Below are positions 17,555 through 25,237 of a stretch of 64,000 nucleotides of DNA, in pieces. This DNA comes from Desulfitobacterium metallireducens DSM 15288 (lineage in GTDB: Bacteria > Bacillota > Desulfitobacteriia > Desulfitobacteriales > Desulfitobacteriaceae), in contig NZ_CP007032.1 of the NCBI RefSeq assembly GCF_000231405.2, positions 1,426,001-1,490,000 of the forward strand. The letters are read 5' to 3'. A program made the position numbers and the translations under genes. Below the pieces are notes generated by a model. That model searched no databases. It saw nothing but the letters and a program-made list of their open reading frames with translations, and had not been told where the DNA came from. Position 1 is the first letter of the stretch. Each line of letters starts with the position of its first letter.

Positions 17555-18175
17555 TTAGCCTGCAATTTGACGTGAACGGTAGGCGATTGTTTTACGGCGA
17601 ATTCTTTGGATCGCATTGTCCAAAGATTTGGGATTCAAGCCTAAATGCTTCGTGACTTCACGTTGCTTCATACCTGCTAGAAAATGATAACGAAATACAG
17701 TGAGTTCCAAGCCCGAAAATTCACTCGTCAATTCATGTAGGAAGGAACGTGCTTCATCAGCCGCAACAATTCGCGACTCAGGGTTCTCGATATTAGGAAT
17801 AATGTTGAGAAAACTTTCATCTTGATCCTCAGATAGAGTATTATTCAGAGAGAAGGCATTATTTAAATTCAAGTGTTTTTGTCTGTTATAGGCTCGTAAG
17901 CAATCAATCAGCTTTCGTTTAATGACCATACGTACGAAATGTAAGAAAGGAATCTTTGAGCTCGGATTATACGACATAATTGCCTTATATATTGCAATGC
18001 GGCCTTCTTGAAGTAAGTCTTCATAATCCGCTCGTGGTAAAAAATATTTGCAGGCAATTTTTCGAACCTCAGGCTCATAATCTTCGATGAGCTGATTCAT
18101 TAAAAATTGATTTCCAGAGCGCGCAGCTTCAAGTTTTTGGTTATCTTGCTCAATCTTATCATTTAGTGAAGTCAA
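17555..18175 (-). CDS. sigma-70 family sigma factor, SigH-like
   Basis: The protein (206 aa) has a region 2 with YEDLLQEGRIAIYKAIMSY (core-binding) and a following basic RKLIDCLRAYNRQKHL. A linker follows, then a region 4 helix-turn-helix with MKQREVTKHLGLNPKSLDNAIQRIRRK. The layout and the RQKH-L-LN segment resemble SigH, the early-sporulation/post-exponential sigma factor. It is not certain this is the main SigH, which usually lies near the ribosomal and secE genes. Its promoter appears to lie inside the terminator of the rib operon. Confidence 0.8.
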   Translation of the reverse strand: MTSLNDKIEQDNQKLEAARSGNQFLMNQLIEDYEPEVRKIACKYFLPRADYEDLLQEGRIAIYKAIMSYNPSSKIPFLHFVRMVIKRKLIDCLRAYNRQKHLNLNNAFSLNNTLSEDQDESFLNIIPNIENPESRIVAADEARSFLHELTSEFSGLELTVFRYHFLAGMKQREVTKHLGLNPKSLDNAIQRIRRKTIAYRSRQIAG

Positions 18176-18193
18176 TTGCGCTCATCTCCTCGT

Positions 18194-18253
18194 AAAAAAA
18201 TACCCTACCTAAAGAGTCTAAAAAATATGCACTCTTTTGGCAAGGTATTTTTT
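18194..18253 (-). terminator. terminator of the riboflavin operon
   Basis: On the minus strand an outer stem pairs AAAAAATACC with GGTATTTTTT, and an inner stem pairs ACTCTTT with AAAGAGT. The transcript ends in a run of Ts. It lies 40 bases after the ribH stop and directly before the sigma factor gene. Confidence 0.82.
18215..18243 (-). promoter_or_regulatory. promoter embedded in the rib terminator
   Basis: On the minus strand: -35 TTGCCA (18238-18243), 17-base spacer, -10 TAGACT (18215-18220). Both boxes lie in the arms of the terminator hairpin. The -10 is about 40 bases before the sigma factor ATG at 18175. Confidence 0.6.
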
Positions 18254-18294
18254 GTGGACATTTACCCTAAATATTACATAAATTCCTTATTATC

Positions 18295-18756
18295 TTACAG
18301 CTGTTTCAATAAGTTAGCAGTTTCAATTGCGGTTACAGCAGCATCGTAGCCTTTGTTTCCACCTTTGCTCCCTGCCCGTTCAATAGCTTGGTCAATGGAG
18401 TCAGTCGTCAATACGCCAAAGATGACAGGGGTATGTGTTGACAGACCAACGTTGGCAACTCCTTTACTTACTTCAGAGCTGACGTACTCAAAGTGAGGAG
18501 TCGCCCCACGAATAACAGCCCCTAAACAAATCACAGCATCATAGCGCTTGCTTTCTGCAAGTTTCTGAGCAACTAAAGGTATTTCGAAGGCTCCTGGCAC
18601 CCAGACAAGCTCAATATCTTCTTCTGAAGCTCCATGCCGATTCAATGCATCCAATGCTCCGCCAACAAGTTTACCTGTGATAAACTCGTTAAAACGTGCT
18701 ACAACAATACCAAATTTCAAGCCCTCAGCGATCAAATTTCCTTCATAAGTTTTCAT
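18295..18756 (-). CDS. ribH: 6,7-dimethyl-8-ribityllumazine synthase
   Basis: RibH joins the ribityl-aminopyrimidine with dihydroxybutanone phosphate to give lumazine, the step before riboflavin. The protein is a normal 153 aa. Recognisable parts are [16 protein letters not shown] near residue 16, [10 protein letters not shown] near 53, and the phosphate-binding [14 protein letters not shown] near 83-96 with the catalytic His. It is the last gene of the rib operon. Confidence 0.95.
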   Translation of the reverse strand: MKTYEGNLIAEGLKFGIVVARFNEFITGKLVGGALDALNRHGASEEDIELVWVPGAFEIPLVAQKLAESKRYDAVICLGAVIRGATPHFEYVSSEVSKGVANVGLSTHTPVIFGVLTTDSIDQAIERAGSKGGNKGYDAAVTAIETANLLKQL

Positions 18757-18824
18757 GGTTAATCATCCTTTCATATCTCTCTTTTTGATCATCTATTAAA
18801 GAGTTGAGTATTACACTCAATATG

Positions 18825-20027
18825 TTAACGAACCTCATGTAAAATATGGCCCATCTTTGATTTCTTAGTTGTCATATAGCGTTCGTTTTCGGCTTTAAGC
18901 GGGATTTCAATCGGTACGCGATCGATAACTTCTAAGCCGTATGCTTCAAGACCCACAATTTTACGGGGATTGTTCGTGAGTAAACGTAATTCTTTAATTC
19001 CTAAATCGGCGAGAATCTGGGCTCCAACACCATAATCTCTTAGATCGGCAGGAAACCCAAGCTCAAGGTTAGCTTCAACTGTATCCTTTCCTTCTTCCTG
19101 AAGCTTATAAGCTCGTAATTTATTGAGTAAACCGATTCCACGGCCTTCTTGGCGCATGTAAAGAAAGACCCCGCGTCCTTCAGTTTCAATAGCTTCCATC
19201 GCAACAGCTAATTGGTCTCCACAGTCACACCGACGTGAATGGAAAACATCACCGGTTAAACATTCCGAGTGGACACGAACTAAGACCGGTTCTCCATCAT
19301 CGACTTTGCCTTTAACTAAAGCCATATGCTCTTGACCATCCAATAAGCTGCGATATCCAACCGCTTCGAAATCCCCGAAATCCGAGGGAAGATGGATGCT
19401 CTGTACACGCTCAACGAGGAGTTCCGTTCTGCGACGATAACGAATTAATTCTTCAATCGTTACGATTTTTAACTCATGTTTCTCTGCAAACTTCATTAAC
19501 TCAGGTACTCTAGCCATCGTTCCATCATCATTTAAAATCTCACAAATAACGCCTGCGGGTTGTAAACCGGCTAGACGGGCTAGGTCAACTGAGCCTTCTG
19601 TATGCCCTGCGCGTACTAGAACGCCGCCATCGCGAGCTCGTAATGGGAAGATGTGCCCCGGCTGATGAAGATTTTCAGGTTTACTTTTGGGATTGGCCAA
19701 AACGGATACGGTCTCAGCGCGCTCAAAGGCTGAAATTCCAGTTGTACTTTTATCACTATCGACACTGATAGTAAACGCTGTTCCTTTTGGATCGGTATTA
19801 TGAGCAACCATTTGATCTAAATTTAATTCAGTAAGCCGTTCACCGGTCATGGGCACGCATACGAGTCCGCGAGCATTCGTAACCATAAAATTAATGGCTT
19901 CAGGTGTTACTTTCTCTGCCGCCATCACCAAATCGCCTTCATTTTCTCGGTCTTCATCATCCACGACGATAATCATACGTCCTTGACGAATTTCTTCAAT
20001 AGCTTCCTCAATTGTGCTAAATTCCAT
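18825..20027 (-). CDS. ribBA: bifunctional DHBP synthase / GTP cyclohydrolase II
   Basis: This protein (400 aa) makes both precursors of the pathway. The N-terminal half (about 1-200) is 3,4-dihydroxy-2-butanone 4-phosphate synthase with [14 protein letters not shown] and [16 protein letters not shown]. The C-terminal half is GTP cyclohydrolase II with the zinc loop [17 protein letters not shown] and [17 protein letters not shown] 20027 is preceded by AGGGAG at a spacing of 8; a GTG at 20036 lies too close to that RBS. It lies between ribE and ribH. Confidence 0.95.
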   Translation of the reverse strand: MEFSTIEEAIEEIRQGRMIIVVDDEDRENEGDLVMAAEKVTPEAINFMVTNARGLVCVPMTGERLTELNLDQMVAHNTDPKGTAFTISVDSDKSTTGISAFERAETVSVLANPKSKPENLHQPGHIFPLRARDGGVLVRAGHTEGSVDLARLAGLQPAGVICEILNDDGTMARVPELMKFAEKHELKIVTIEELIRYRRRTELLVERVQSIHLPSDFGDFEAVGYRSLLDGQEHMALVKGKVDDGEPVLVRVHSECLTGDVFHSRRCDCGDQLAVAMEAIETEGRGVFLYMRQEGRGIGLLNKLRAYKLQEEGKDTVEANLELGFPADLRDYGVGAQILADLGIKELRLLTNNPRKIVGLEAYGLEVIDRVPIEIPLKAENERYMTTKKSKMGHILHEVR

Positions 20028-20055
20028 TACAATCACTCCCTGTACATTTTAAATT

Positions 20056-20706
20056 TTAAAGAAACCCATGTTGGGCTAAAAATTCCACGGATATGTCCTT
20101 GCGGACTTCTAGAGCAGGTTGACTTCCTAAAAATTGAGCAACATATTTACCAATTAAATCAGTCTCAAGATTTACTCTTGAGCCTACTCCTTTAAATCCT
20201 AAGGTGGTTTCCTGACGCGTATGGGGAATCAAGGAAACGGAGAAACTGCGTTGATCGACCTTTACAATAGTTAAGGAGATTCCGTCGATGGAAACAGATC
20301 CTTTGGGCAAAATGTATTGAAGCAGGGAAGGGGAGGCTTTAATCTCAAAAACCTCGGCAATTCCGATTTTTGTTTTCTTATAAATAGTCCCTATTCCATC
20401 AACATGCCCACTTACTAAATGTCCTCCCAAGCGTGTTGAGAGCTGTAACGCTCGCTCAAGGTTGACTTGACTGCCCCGGACTAATTCATCTAAATTGGTT
20501 TTTTGTAAAGTCTCCGCCATCACATCCACTGTGAACTGAGTTTCCTGGAGTTTTACAACAGTTAAGCAGACACCGTTGACGGCGATGCTATCCCCAATTT
20601 GCGTCTCTATTAATACTTTGTGGGCATTAATGGTCAAGTAGGCTGCATCAGGCAGAATCTGAAGATCGGCTACTGTTCCCAGTTCTTCAATAATTCCAGT
20701 AAACAC
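20056..20706 (-). CDS. ribE: riboflavin synthase alpha chain
   Basis: This enzyme dismutates two lumazines to riboflavin. The protein (216 aa) has the expected two similar barrels: MFTGIIEELGTV starts the first, and the second repeats at about residue 97 with the LGGHLVSGHVDGIG motif at the join. Both halves carry IGDSIAVNGVCLTV / KGSVSIDGISLTIV. The RBS AAGGAGGTGA is strong, and the gene starts 12 bases after ribD. Confidence 0.95.
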   Translation of the reverse strand: MFTGIIEELGTVADLQILPDAAYLTINAHKVLIETQIGDSIAVNGVCLTVVKLQETQFTVDVMAETLQKTNLDELVRGSQVNLERALQLSTRLGGHLVSGHVDGIGTIYKKTKIGIAEVFEIKASPSLLQYILPKGSVSIDGISLTIVKVDQRSFSVSLIPHTRQETTLGFKGVGSRVNLETDLIGKYVAQFLGSQPALEVRKDISVEFLAQHGFL

Positions 20707-20718
20707 GAAATCACCTCC

Positions 20719-21849
20719 TTAATCTTCAGCTGTATAAGATTTTTGCACTTGTGCTCGGACTCTAAGATCTCCTGTCTCTAGACTAATTTCCTCGATATCG
20801 AGCGGGATTGCTTTAGACATCTTATCAATTCTAAGGCCAGATAAGGGAGAAGGACCTTTTCCACCTATCAATTTTGGGGCAATGAAGAAATCAACTTCAT
20901 CCACTAATTCAGCTTGAAATAAGGCTCCTGCTAAGCCTCCGCCGCCTTCAAGCAAAATGCTGTTCCACCCTCTGGTCACAAGGTCAAGCAATAGTTTTTT
21001 TAAGGGGACGTGCCGTGCTGTAGGATATTGCCAGACTTCAACTTGAGGCAAATTATTTAGATGCTCGATTTTGGTAGGAGAAGCGGCTTGGGAGGTTGCG
21101 ATAATACAAGTTGCTGAAGAAAGAGGGGAAAGGACTTGTGCTTCCAGCGGAATTTTTAGAGATCCATCAACGATGACTCTGACAGGATCACGTCCTTCTG
21201 GTAATCGACAGGTGAGAGCTGGATCATCTTTAACTACTGTTTCGCTTCCTACAAGAATAACATCGAGTTGATTCCTTAATTCGTGTGCATAGAGGCGTGA
21301 AGATTCACTACTGATCCAGCGTGAATCACCAGTCTCAGTTGCGATCTTTCCGTCTAGTGTTGAAGCTACTTTATAAACAAGATAGGGGAGACCGGTTTGG
21401 ATTGCTTTGAGAAAAGGCTGGTTTAATTTTTCAGCTTCAGCAGCACATAACCCCACTTCGACTTGAATTCCTGCTTCCCGTAGACGATTGATGCCTTCGC
21501 CACTCACGTGCGGATTAGGATCTTGCATAGCGATAACGACTCTGTGAATTCCTGATTTAACTAGGGCATCCGCACAGGGGGGAGTTCTGCCAAAATGTGA
21601 GCATGGCTCTAGGCTTACATAAGCGGTTGCATCCTTGGTTTTTTCGCCAGCTTGCCTCAAGGCATGAACTTCTGCATGAGGGGTGCCTGCTTTATGATGG
21701 AATCCTTCTCCAATAATCTCGTTATTCTTTACAATAACACAACCGACTAAAGGGTTTGGACTGGTTTTTCCGATCGCTTGAGCAGCCAGTTGTAAAGCAC
21801 GGCGCATATAGTTTTCATCATTTGCATTAAAATTTGGTATGTCAATCAT
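20719..21849 (-). CDS. ribD: bifunctional pyrimidine deaminase/reductase
   Basis: RibD performs the deamination and side-chain reduction of the pyrimidine intermediate. The protein (376 aa) has an N-terminal deaminase domain with the zinc site HAEVHAL near residue 59 and PCSHFGRTPPCADAL near 84. The C-terminal reductase domain contains DGKIATETGDSRWIS and LLEGGGGLAGALF. It is the first gene of the operon, behind the FMN riboswitch. Confidence 0.95.
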   Translation of the reverse strand: MIDIPNFNANDENYMRRALQLAAQAIGKTSPNPLVGCVIVKNNEIIGEGFHHKAGTPHAEVHALRQAGEKTKDATAYVSLEPCSHFGRTPPCADALVKSGIHRVVIAMQDPNPHVSGEGINRLREAGIQVEVGLCAAEAEKLNQPFLKAIQTGLPYLVYKVASTLDGKIATETGDSRWISSESSRLYAHELRNQLDVILVGSETVVKDDPALTCRLPEGRDPVRVIVDGSLKIPLEAQVLSPLSSATCIIATSQAASPTKIEHLNNLPQVEVWQYPTARHVPLKKLLLDLVTRGWNSILLEGGGGLAGALFQAELVDEVDFFIAPKLIGGKGPSPLSGLRIDKMSKAIPLDIEEISLETGDLRVRAQVQKSYTAED

Positions 21850-21933
21850 GGATCTTCCCTCTAAATCATTATGATTTCAATCTAAGTTTAGTTTGTAATA
21901 ATTTAGGTTTCCCCGTTTGGCTTAAATAAATAG

Positions 21934-21962
21934 AAAAGCACCCGAAAAACCTCCGGGTGCTT
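21934..21962 (-). terminator. regulatory terminator of the FMN riboswitch
   Basis: On the minus strand AAGCACCCG pairs with CGGGTGCTT and is followed by a T-rich tail. It lies about 50 bases after the riboswitch aptamer and about 85 bases before the ribD ATG, the standard place for the expression platform. Confidence 0.85.
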
Positions 21963-22011
21963 GACGCACAAACCTAAAAAAGAACATAAAGACACAGAAA
22001 TACTGTGCTAG

Positions 22012-22120
22012 CTCCTCTTTCCATCCAGACTATACTGTCGGCTCTGGACTTTCACCAGATCAGCCTTTCGGCTCGCGGGCTTTACCGCCGGTAAGGAATT
22101 TCACCTGTCCCCAGAGGGTA
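22012..22120 (-). ncRNA. FMN riboswitch (RFN element)
   Basis: The minus strand carries the conserved RFN blocks in order: GGACAGGTGAAATTCC, ACCGGCGGTAAAGCCCGCGA, GGTGAAAGTCCAGAGCCGAC and AGTCTGGATGGAAAGAGGAG. The closing P1 stem pairs CCTCT (22113-22117) with AGAGG (22014-22018). With FMN bound, the downstream terminator should form and shut off ribD-ribE-ribBA-ribH. Confidence 0.96.
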
Positions 22121-22141
22121 TTATCATTTGAAATTGTTTAT

Positions 22142-22170
22142 ATCATACTCTAAATCATGTTGAAATTCAA
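22142..22170 (-). promoter_or_regulatory. promoter of the riboflavin operon
   Basis: On the minus strand: -35 TTGAAT (22165-22170), 17-base spacer, -10 TATGAT (22142-22147), about 15 bases before the start of the riboswitch. The -35 box overlaps the last codons of the upstream GNAT gene. Confidence 0.75.
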
Positions 22171-22700
22171 CTGTGATTGAAAAACTCTGAACGAAGCAAA
22201 CCAAAAATCACGGCATCGTGATATTGTCCTTCTACAAAATGGGCATCTCTCAGCTTTCCTTCTAAGACAAATCCCAGTTTTTCATAAGCTTTAATTGCGC
22301 GTAGATTGCCATCCCAAGTATCTAGACTGAGACGATGAAAATTCCATTGCCCAAATAAAAAATGAAGGAAAGTTTTAAGCGCGTCAGTACCGTATCCTTG
22401 TCCCCAATGATTCTTATCTCCAATCACGATGAAAAGTGTAGCCGATTGGGCAGGAATATTTACTTCGCGAAAACCAAGTGTACCGATAAGTTCGTGTTGT
22501 AAATTGGTAATCGCATAACGATGTTCATCTGAATCTGGATCAAAAAAGCGACCTTCGAGTTCATCCTTGCTTAGTAGAGTATTAAGAGGCCAAGCTCCAC
22601 TTGACCAAAGATTGACTTCTTGGTCATTATACCATTGATAAAATAATTCAATATCGTCTGAATCAAGAGGACGAATCAATGTTTTATGACCTTTTAACAT
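22167..22700 (-). CDS. RimJ/RimL-type GNAT N-acetyltransferase
   Basis: The protein (177 aa from this start) has the RimJ/RimL pattern: LIRPLDSDDIELFYQWYND at the start, then SATLFIVIGDKNHWGQGYGTDALKTFL. The acetyl-CoA loop is WGQGYGTDAL near residue 90. NLRAIKAYEKLGFVLEGKLRD follows near 130. ATG 22700 is preceded by GGGTGAT; an ATG at 22721 is possible but has no RBS. Substrate is unknown; relatives acetylate protein N-termini, amino acids or antibiotics. It follows tRNA-Pro on the same strand. Confidence 0.82.
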   Translation of the reverse strand: MLKGHKTLIRPLDSDDIELFYQWYNDQEVNLWSSGAWPLNTLLSKDELEGRFFDPDSDEHRYAITNLQHELIGTLGFREVNIPAQSATLFIVIGDKNHWGQGYGTDALKTFLHFLFGQWNFHRLSLDTWDGNLRAIKAYEKLGFVLEGKLRDAHFVEGQYHDAVIFGLLRSEFFNHS

Positions 22701-22736
22701 GCAATCACCCATATTCATCAAAGTAGATATACAACA

Positions 22737-22765
22737 AAGGGTTTCCTCATCATGAGAAAACCCTT
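22737..22765 (-). terminator. terminator after tRNA-Pro
   Basis: On the minus strand AAGGGTTT pairs with AAACCCTT, with an inner CTCAT/ATGAG stem, followed by TTTGTTGT. It separates the tRNA from the GNAT gene. Confidence 0.68.
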
Positions 22766-22774
22766 AACTAACAA

Positions 22775-22851
22775 TGGTCGGGGCGACAGGATTCGAACCT
22801 GCGGCCTCTTGGTCCCGAACCAAGCGCGCTACCAAGCTGCGCTACGCCCCG
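22775..22851 (-). tRNA. tRNA-Pro (anticodon CGG)
   Basis: Read on the minus strand, the 77-base gene opens with CGGGGCG and ends with the matching CGCCCCG, discriminator A and an encoded CCA (22775-22777). The D arm carries GCGCAGCTTGGTAGCGC. The anticodon loop is TTCGGGA with anticodon CGG, and the T arm has GGTTCGAATCC. It reads CCG proline codons. Confidence 0.95.
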
Positions 22852-22868
22852 TTTATCGAACGTGTTTT

Positions 22869-22897
22869 ATATTAACAAACGGCAGGCATACTGTCAA
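22869..22897 (-). promoter_or_regulatory. promoter of tRNA-Pro
   Basis: On the minus strand: consensus -35 TTGACA (22892-22897), 17-base spacer, -10 TAATAT (22869-22874), about 18 bases before the tRNA 5' end. Confidence 0.85.
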
Positions 22898-22969
22898 GTA
22901 TCCTTTTTAATCTCTACATGATTTCAACCTGTTTTTAAAATCTCTTGACTTAAGGCTTTTCTGCGTTTA

Positions 22970-22998
22970 TTGCAGGAGAACTGTTTTTTAGTTATACT
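22970..22998 (+). promoter_or_regulatory. promoter of the second DegV gene
   Basis: -35 TTGCAG (22970-22975), 17-base spacer, -10 TATACT (22993-22998), about 75 bases before the coding start. Confidence 0.7.
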
Positions 22999-23073
22999 AC
23001 TTAGGGTGATATTTTTTAAATAGAAATTTTTATAAAGTGTACAAATAGAATACTTATAGTGGAGGATACATTT

Positions 23074-23934
23074 TTGCGTAAAACTGCCATTGTTATGGAT
23101 TCGACAGGATATCTGACTCCGGATATTCTTGATAAAAATAATATTTTGATCGTCCCTCTGACCGTAACAATTAAGGATGAAAGTTTTCCTGAAAATGAAC
23201 TTTCTAACGAGAAATTTTTCATTAAATTAGGTAAAGGGACTTCAATGACCTCACAACCTTCAGTGGGTGCGTTCCTCCAAACTTATCAAGCCTTGATTAC
23301 TGCAGGATACAAGGAAATTGTAAGTATCCATTTATCACGAAAAATTAGTGGTACGATAACTACTGCTCAAATGGCACGAGAATTACTTCCTGATGTTCCT
23401 ATAGAAATATTCGATTCGGGTTCTTCAGCTTTAGGATTAGGACTTCTTGCTTGGGCCGCTACAGAGTGGGCTGATATAGGTCTTAGTGCCTCAGATATCA
23501 TTAATCAGCTATCCAAATTAAAATCACAAACAGAGCTATATTTTATCGTTGATACACTGGAATATCTGCAAAGAGGCGGGCGAATCGGAGGAGCATCAGC
23601 GTTATTTGGAACTTTATTCAAAATTAAACCTATTCTCTACTTTAATGTTTCTGGTGAAATCGATGTGTTTGAAAAGGTTCGAACTAAGGGAAAAGCTTGG
23701 CAGAGAGTTTTTAAAGAGTTCGAACGAGCAAATTCCTTAGGAGTATCTTACCGAATTGCAGTAATGCACGTCGGTTTACCTGAAGAGGCAAAAGAAATTG
23801 CTAAGGCACTTAAGGAGAAATATCCAGCCCATGAAATCCGCGTGTTTGAAGCTGGACCTGTGATAGCTACTCATGTCGGACCTGGAGCTTCTGGGCTAGC
23901 CTTTCATCCTTGGCCGATGTCAACGAGAATTTAA
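23074..23934 (+). CDS. DegV family fatty-acid-binding protein (second)
   Basis: The protein (286 aa) has the DegV layout: IVMDSTGYLTPDI at the start, SIHLSRKISGTITTA near 90, and VDTLEYLQRGGRIGG near 160. The C-terminal THVGPGASGLAF holds the fatty-acid carboxylate site. TTG 23074 is chosen because GGAGGA (23061-23066) lies 7 bases before it; a GTG at 23059 would overlap that RBS. It differs clearly from the DegV at 8844, so the two probably bind different fatty acids, as known for FakB1 and FakB2. Confidence 0.87.
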   Translation: MRKTAIVMDSTGYLTPDILDKNNILIVPLTVTIKDESFPENELSNEKFFIKLGKGTSMTSQPSVGAFLQTYQALITAGYKEIVSIHLSRKISGTITTAQMARELLPDVPIEIFDSGSSALGLGLLAWAATEWADIGLSASDIINQLSKLKSQTELYFIVDTLEYLQRGGRIGGASALFGTLFKIKPILYFNVSGEIDVFEKVRTKGKAWQRVFKEFERANSLGVSYRIAVMHVGLPEEAKEIAKALKEKYPAHEIRVFEAGPVIATHVGPGASGLAFHPWPMSTRI

Positions 23935-24003
23935 TCTGGCTTATATTCTATTGGATAGAGAGTTTATATATTATTTTAAAACATGGATTAAAATGAAAAT
24001 GTG

Positions 24004-24042
24004 AACACCTTTTTAAGTTATACGTTAAAAGGTGTTTTTTCT
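24004..24042 (+). terminator. terminator of the second DegV gene
   Basis: AACACCTTTT pairs with AAAAGGTGTT around a loop near GTTATACG and ends in a T run. Confidence 0.85.
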
Positions 24043-24232
24043 TTCTATTATCGACATGAAAAGATAAGTAGTCTGAAGATTATTGTATATATGTAATTTT
24101 CAGAATTATTTGAGTATAGTTTCACAAAGAAGGATTATTAAAAACAATCGACGAAACTATTTAACAGTGAAATACAACGATTCACTCGAAAAAATATTCC
24201 ATTGAAGGTTAACAATTAAATTTTCTGAATCT

Positions 24233-24261
24233 TTGCAGGATTTAGTGAACTTTAATAGAAT
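24233..24261 (+). promoter_or_regulatory. candidate promoter of the acs operon
   Basis: -35 TTGCAG (24233-24238), 17-base spacer, -10 TAGAAT (24256-24261). It lies about 118 bases before the first gene. It is the best sigma-A match in the region, and the -35 equals that of the second degV promoter. Confidence 0.6.
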
Positions 24262-24378
24262 AAACTTAAAATGGGATTTTTGCTATAAAAAGGAGTAATG
24301 AGAGAATATAAGAGCATGCAATTATATGTTTGAAATATGCATGATTTCATGATTCATAAGAATAGGAGATGATCCCAA

Positions 24379-25155
24379 TTGAAGATTGCTATTTCAGGAA
24401 AAGGTGGGGTCGGTAAAACGACCTTTGCTGCAAATTTGGCCTTTTGGTTAGCAAAACGAGGTATACAGGTTCTTGCCGTTGATGCTGATCCTGATGCGAG
24501 TTTGGGTACAGTTTTAGGCATCTCAGATGATATATTAGCAGACTTAAAGCCGATTGTTGATATGAAAGAACTTATTGAAGAACGAATGGGGGGGAGTGGC
24601 GCTTTCTATCCTCTCAATCCTAGGGTTGATGATATTCTTGATGATTACTCGATTTTATTAGGGGATCCTGTAGGATTGATTCGTTTTTTTAGGATGGGAA
24701 ATATCAAAGGTGGCGGAACCTCATGCTATTGTAAAGAAAATAGTTTTCTTCATGCACTTGTGAATTCCTTAATCTTAGGCGAAGATGACACGGTTATCTT
24801 AGATATGGGAGCAGGGATAGAGCAATTGACTCGAGGTACAGCCCAAGGGGTAGATATCCTCGTTATTATAACAGAAGCCAGTACAGTCAGTGTACATACC
24901 GTTAAGGTCATCCAAAACTTAGCGTTAGAATTAGGAATTCCTAAAGTTGTCGTCGTCGGTAATAAAATCCGCAATGTTAAGGAAGAACAACTTTTGCAAA
25001 GCCAATTTTCGGCGGAGACATTGTTGGGCCTTATTCCTTTTAGCGAGGAATTGCTTGATATGTCTGTCAACACTGGCTCGGCCGGTTTTCCTACTGGTAC
25101 CCCAGGTTTTCAACTAGAAAACATTTACAAAAACATTATTTCAGAGGGGAGATGA
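24379..25155 (+). CDS. cooC: CooC-type nickel-insertion ATPase for CODH (first copy)
   Basis: CooC is a dimeric MinD-family ATPase that matures the nickel site of carbon monoxide dehydrogenase. The protein (258 aa) opens with the deviant Walker A KGGVGKT (residues 8-14). It has the AVDADPDASLG Walker A' region at 33-43 and the nickel-binding CxC motif as C116-Y-C118. Start is TTG 24379, with AGGAG at 24364-24368; an ATG at 24369 is out of frame. It leads the acs operon and lies 82 bases before acsA. Confidence 0.88.
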   Translation: MKIAISGKGGVGKTTFAANLAFWLAKRGIQVLAVDADPDASLGTVLGISDDILADLKPIVDMKELIEERMGGSGAFYPLNPRVDDILDDYSILLGDPVGLIRFFRMGNIKGGGTSCYCKENSFLHALVNSLILGEDDTVILDMGAGIEQLTRGTAQGVDILVIITEASTVSVHTVKVIQNLALELGIPKVVVVGNKIRNVKEEQLLQSQFSAETLLGLIPFSEELLDMSVNTGSAGFPTGTPGFQLENIYKNIISEGR

Positions 25156-25192
25156 GGAAGTCCGGTTTTAGATTCCAATTTTATGAGTTCAT

Positions 25193-25218
25193 TCTGAGTG
25201 AGTAATCTGAGTGAGTAA
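25193..25218 (+). repeat. 13-base perfect tandem duplication before acsA
   Basis: TCTGAGTGAGTAA occurs twice back to back (25193-25205 and 25206-25218), ending only a few bases before the acsA RBS AAGGAGGAGG. It looks like a slip-strand duplication in the cooC-acsA spacer. Confidence 0.85.
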
Positions 25219-25237
25219 AAAGGAGGAGGTTTGAATT

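Larger units (their letters stand above)
23935..24378 (+). other. long non-coding region before the acs operon
   Basis: These 444 bases contain no convincing gene. They hold the degV terminator (24004-24042) and the acs promoter (24233-24261). Before the promoter there are two inverted repeats, ATAGTTTC/GAAACTAT (24116-24123 and 24153-24160) and AGTGAA/TTCACT (24166-24171 and 24181-24186). After it there is a leader of about 110 bases with CATGCA/TGCATG (24315-24320 and 24338-24343). An 11-codon frame at 24298 has its AGGAG only 2 bases from the ATG and is probably not translated. Confidence 0.6.

Noticed and set aside
24298-24333. 11-codon leader peptide before the acs operon
   Set aside because: AGGAG is only 2 bases before the ATG, too close for normal initiation, and the peptide shows no regulatory codon run.
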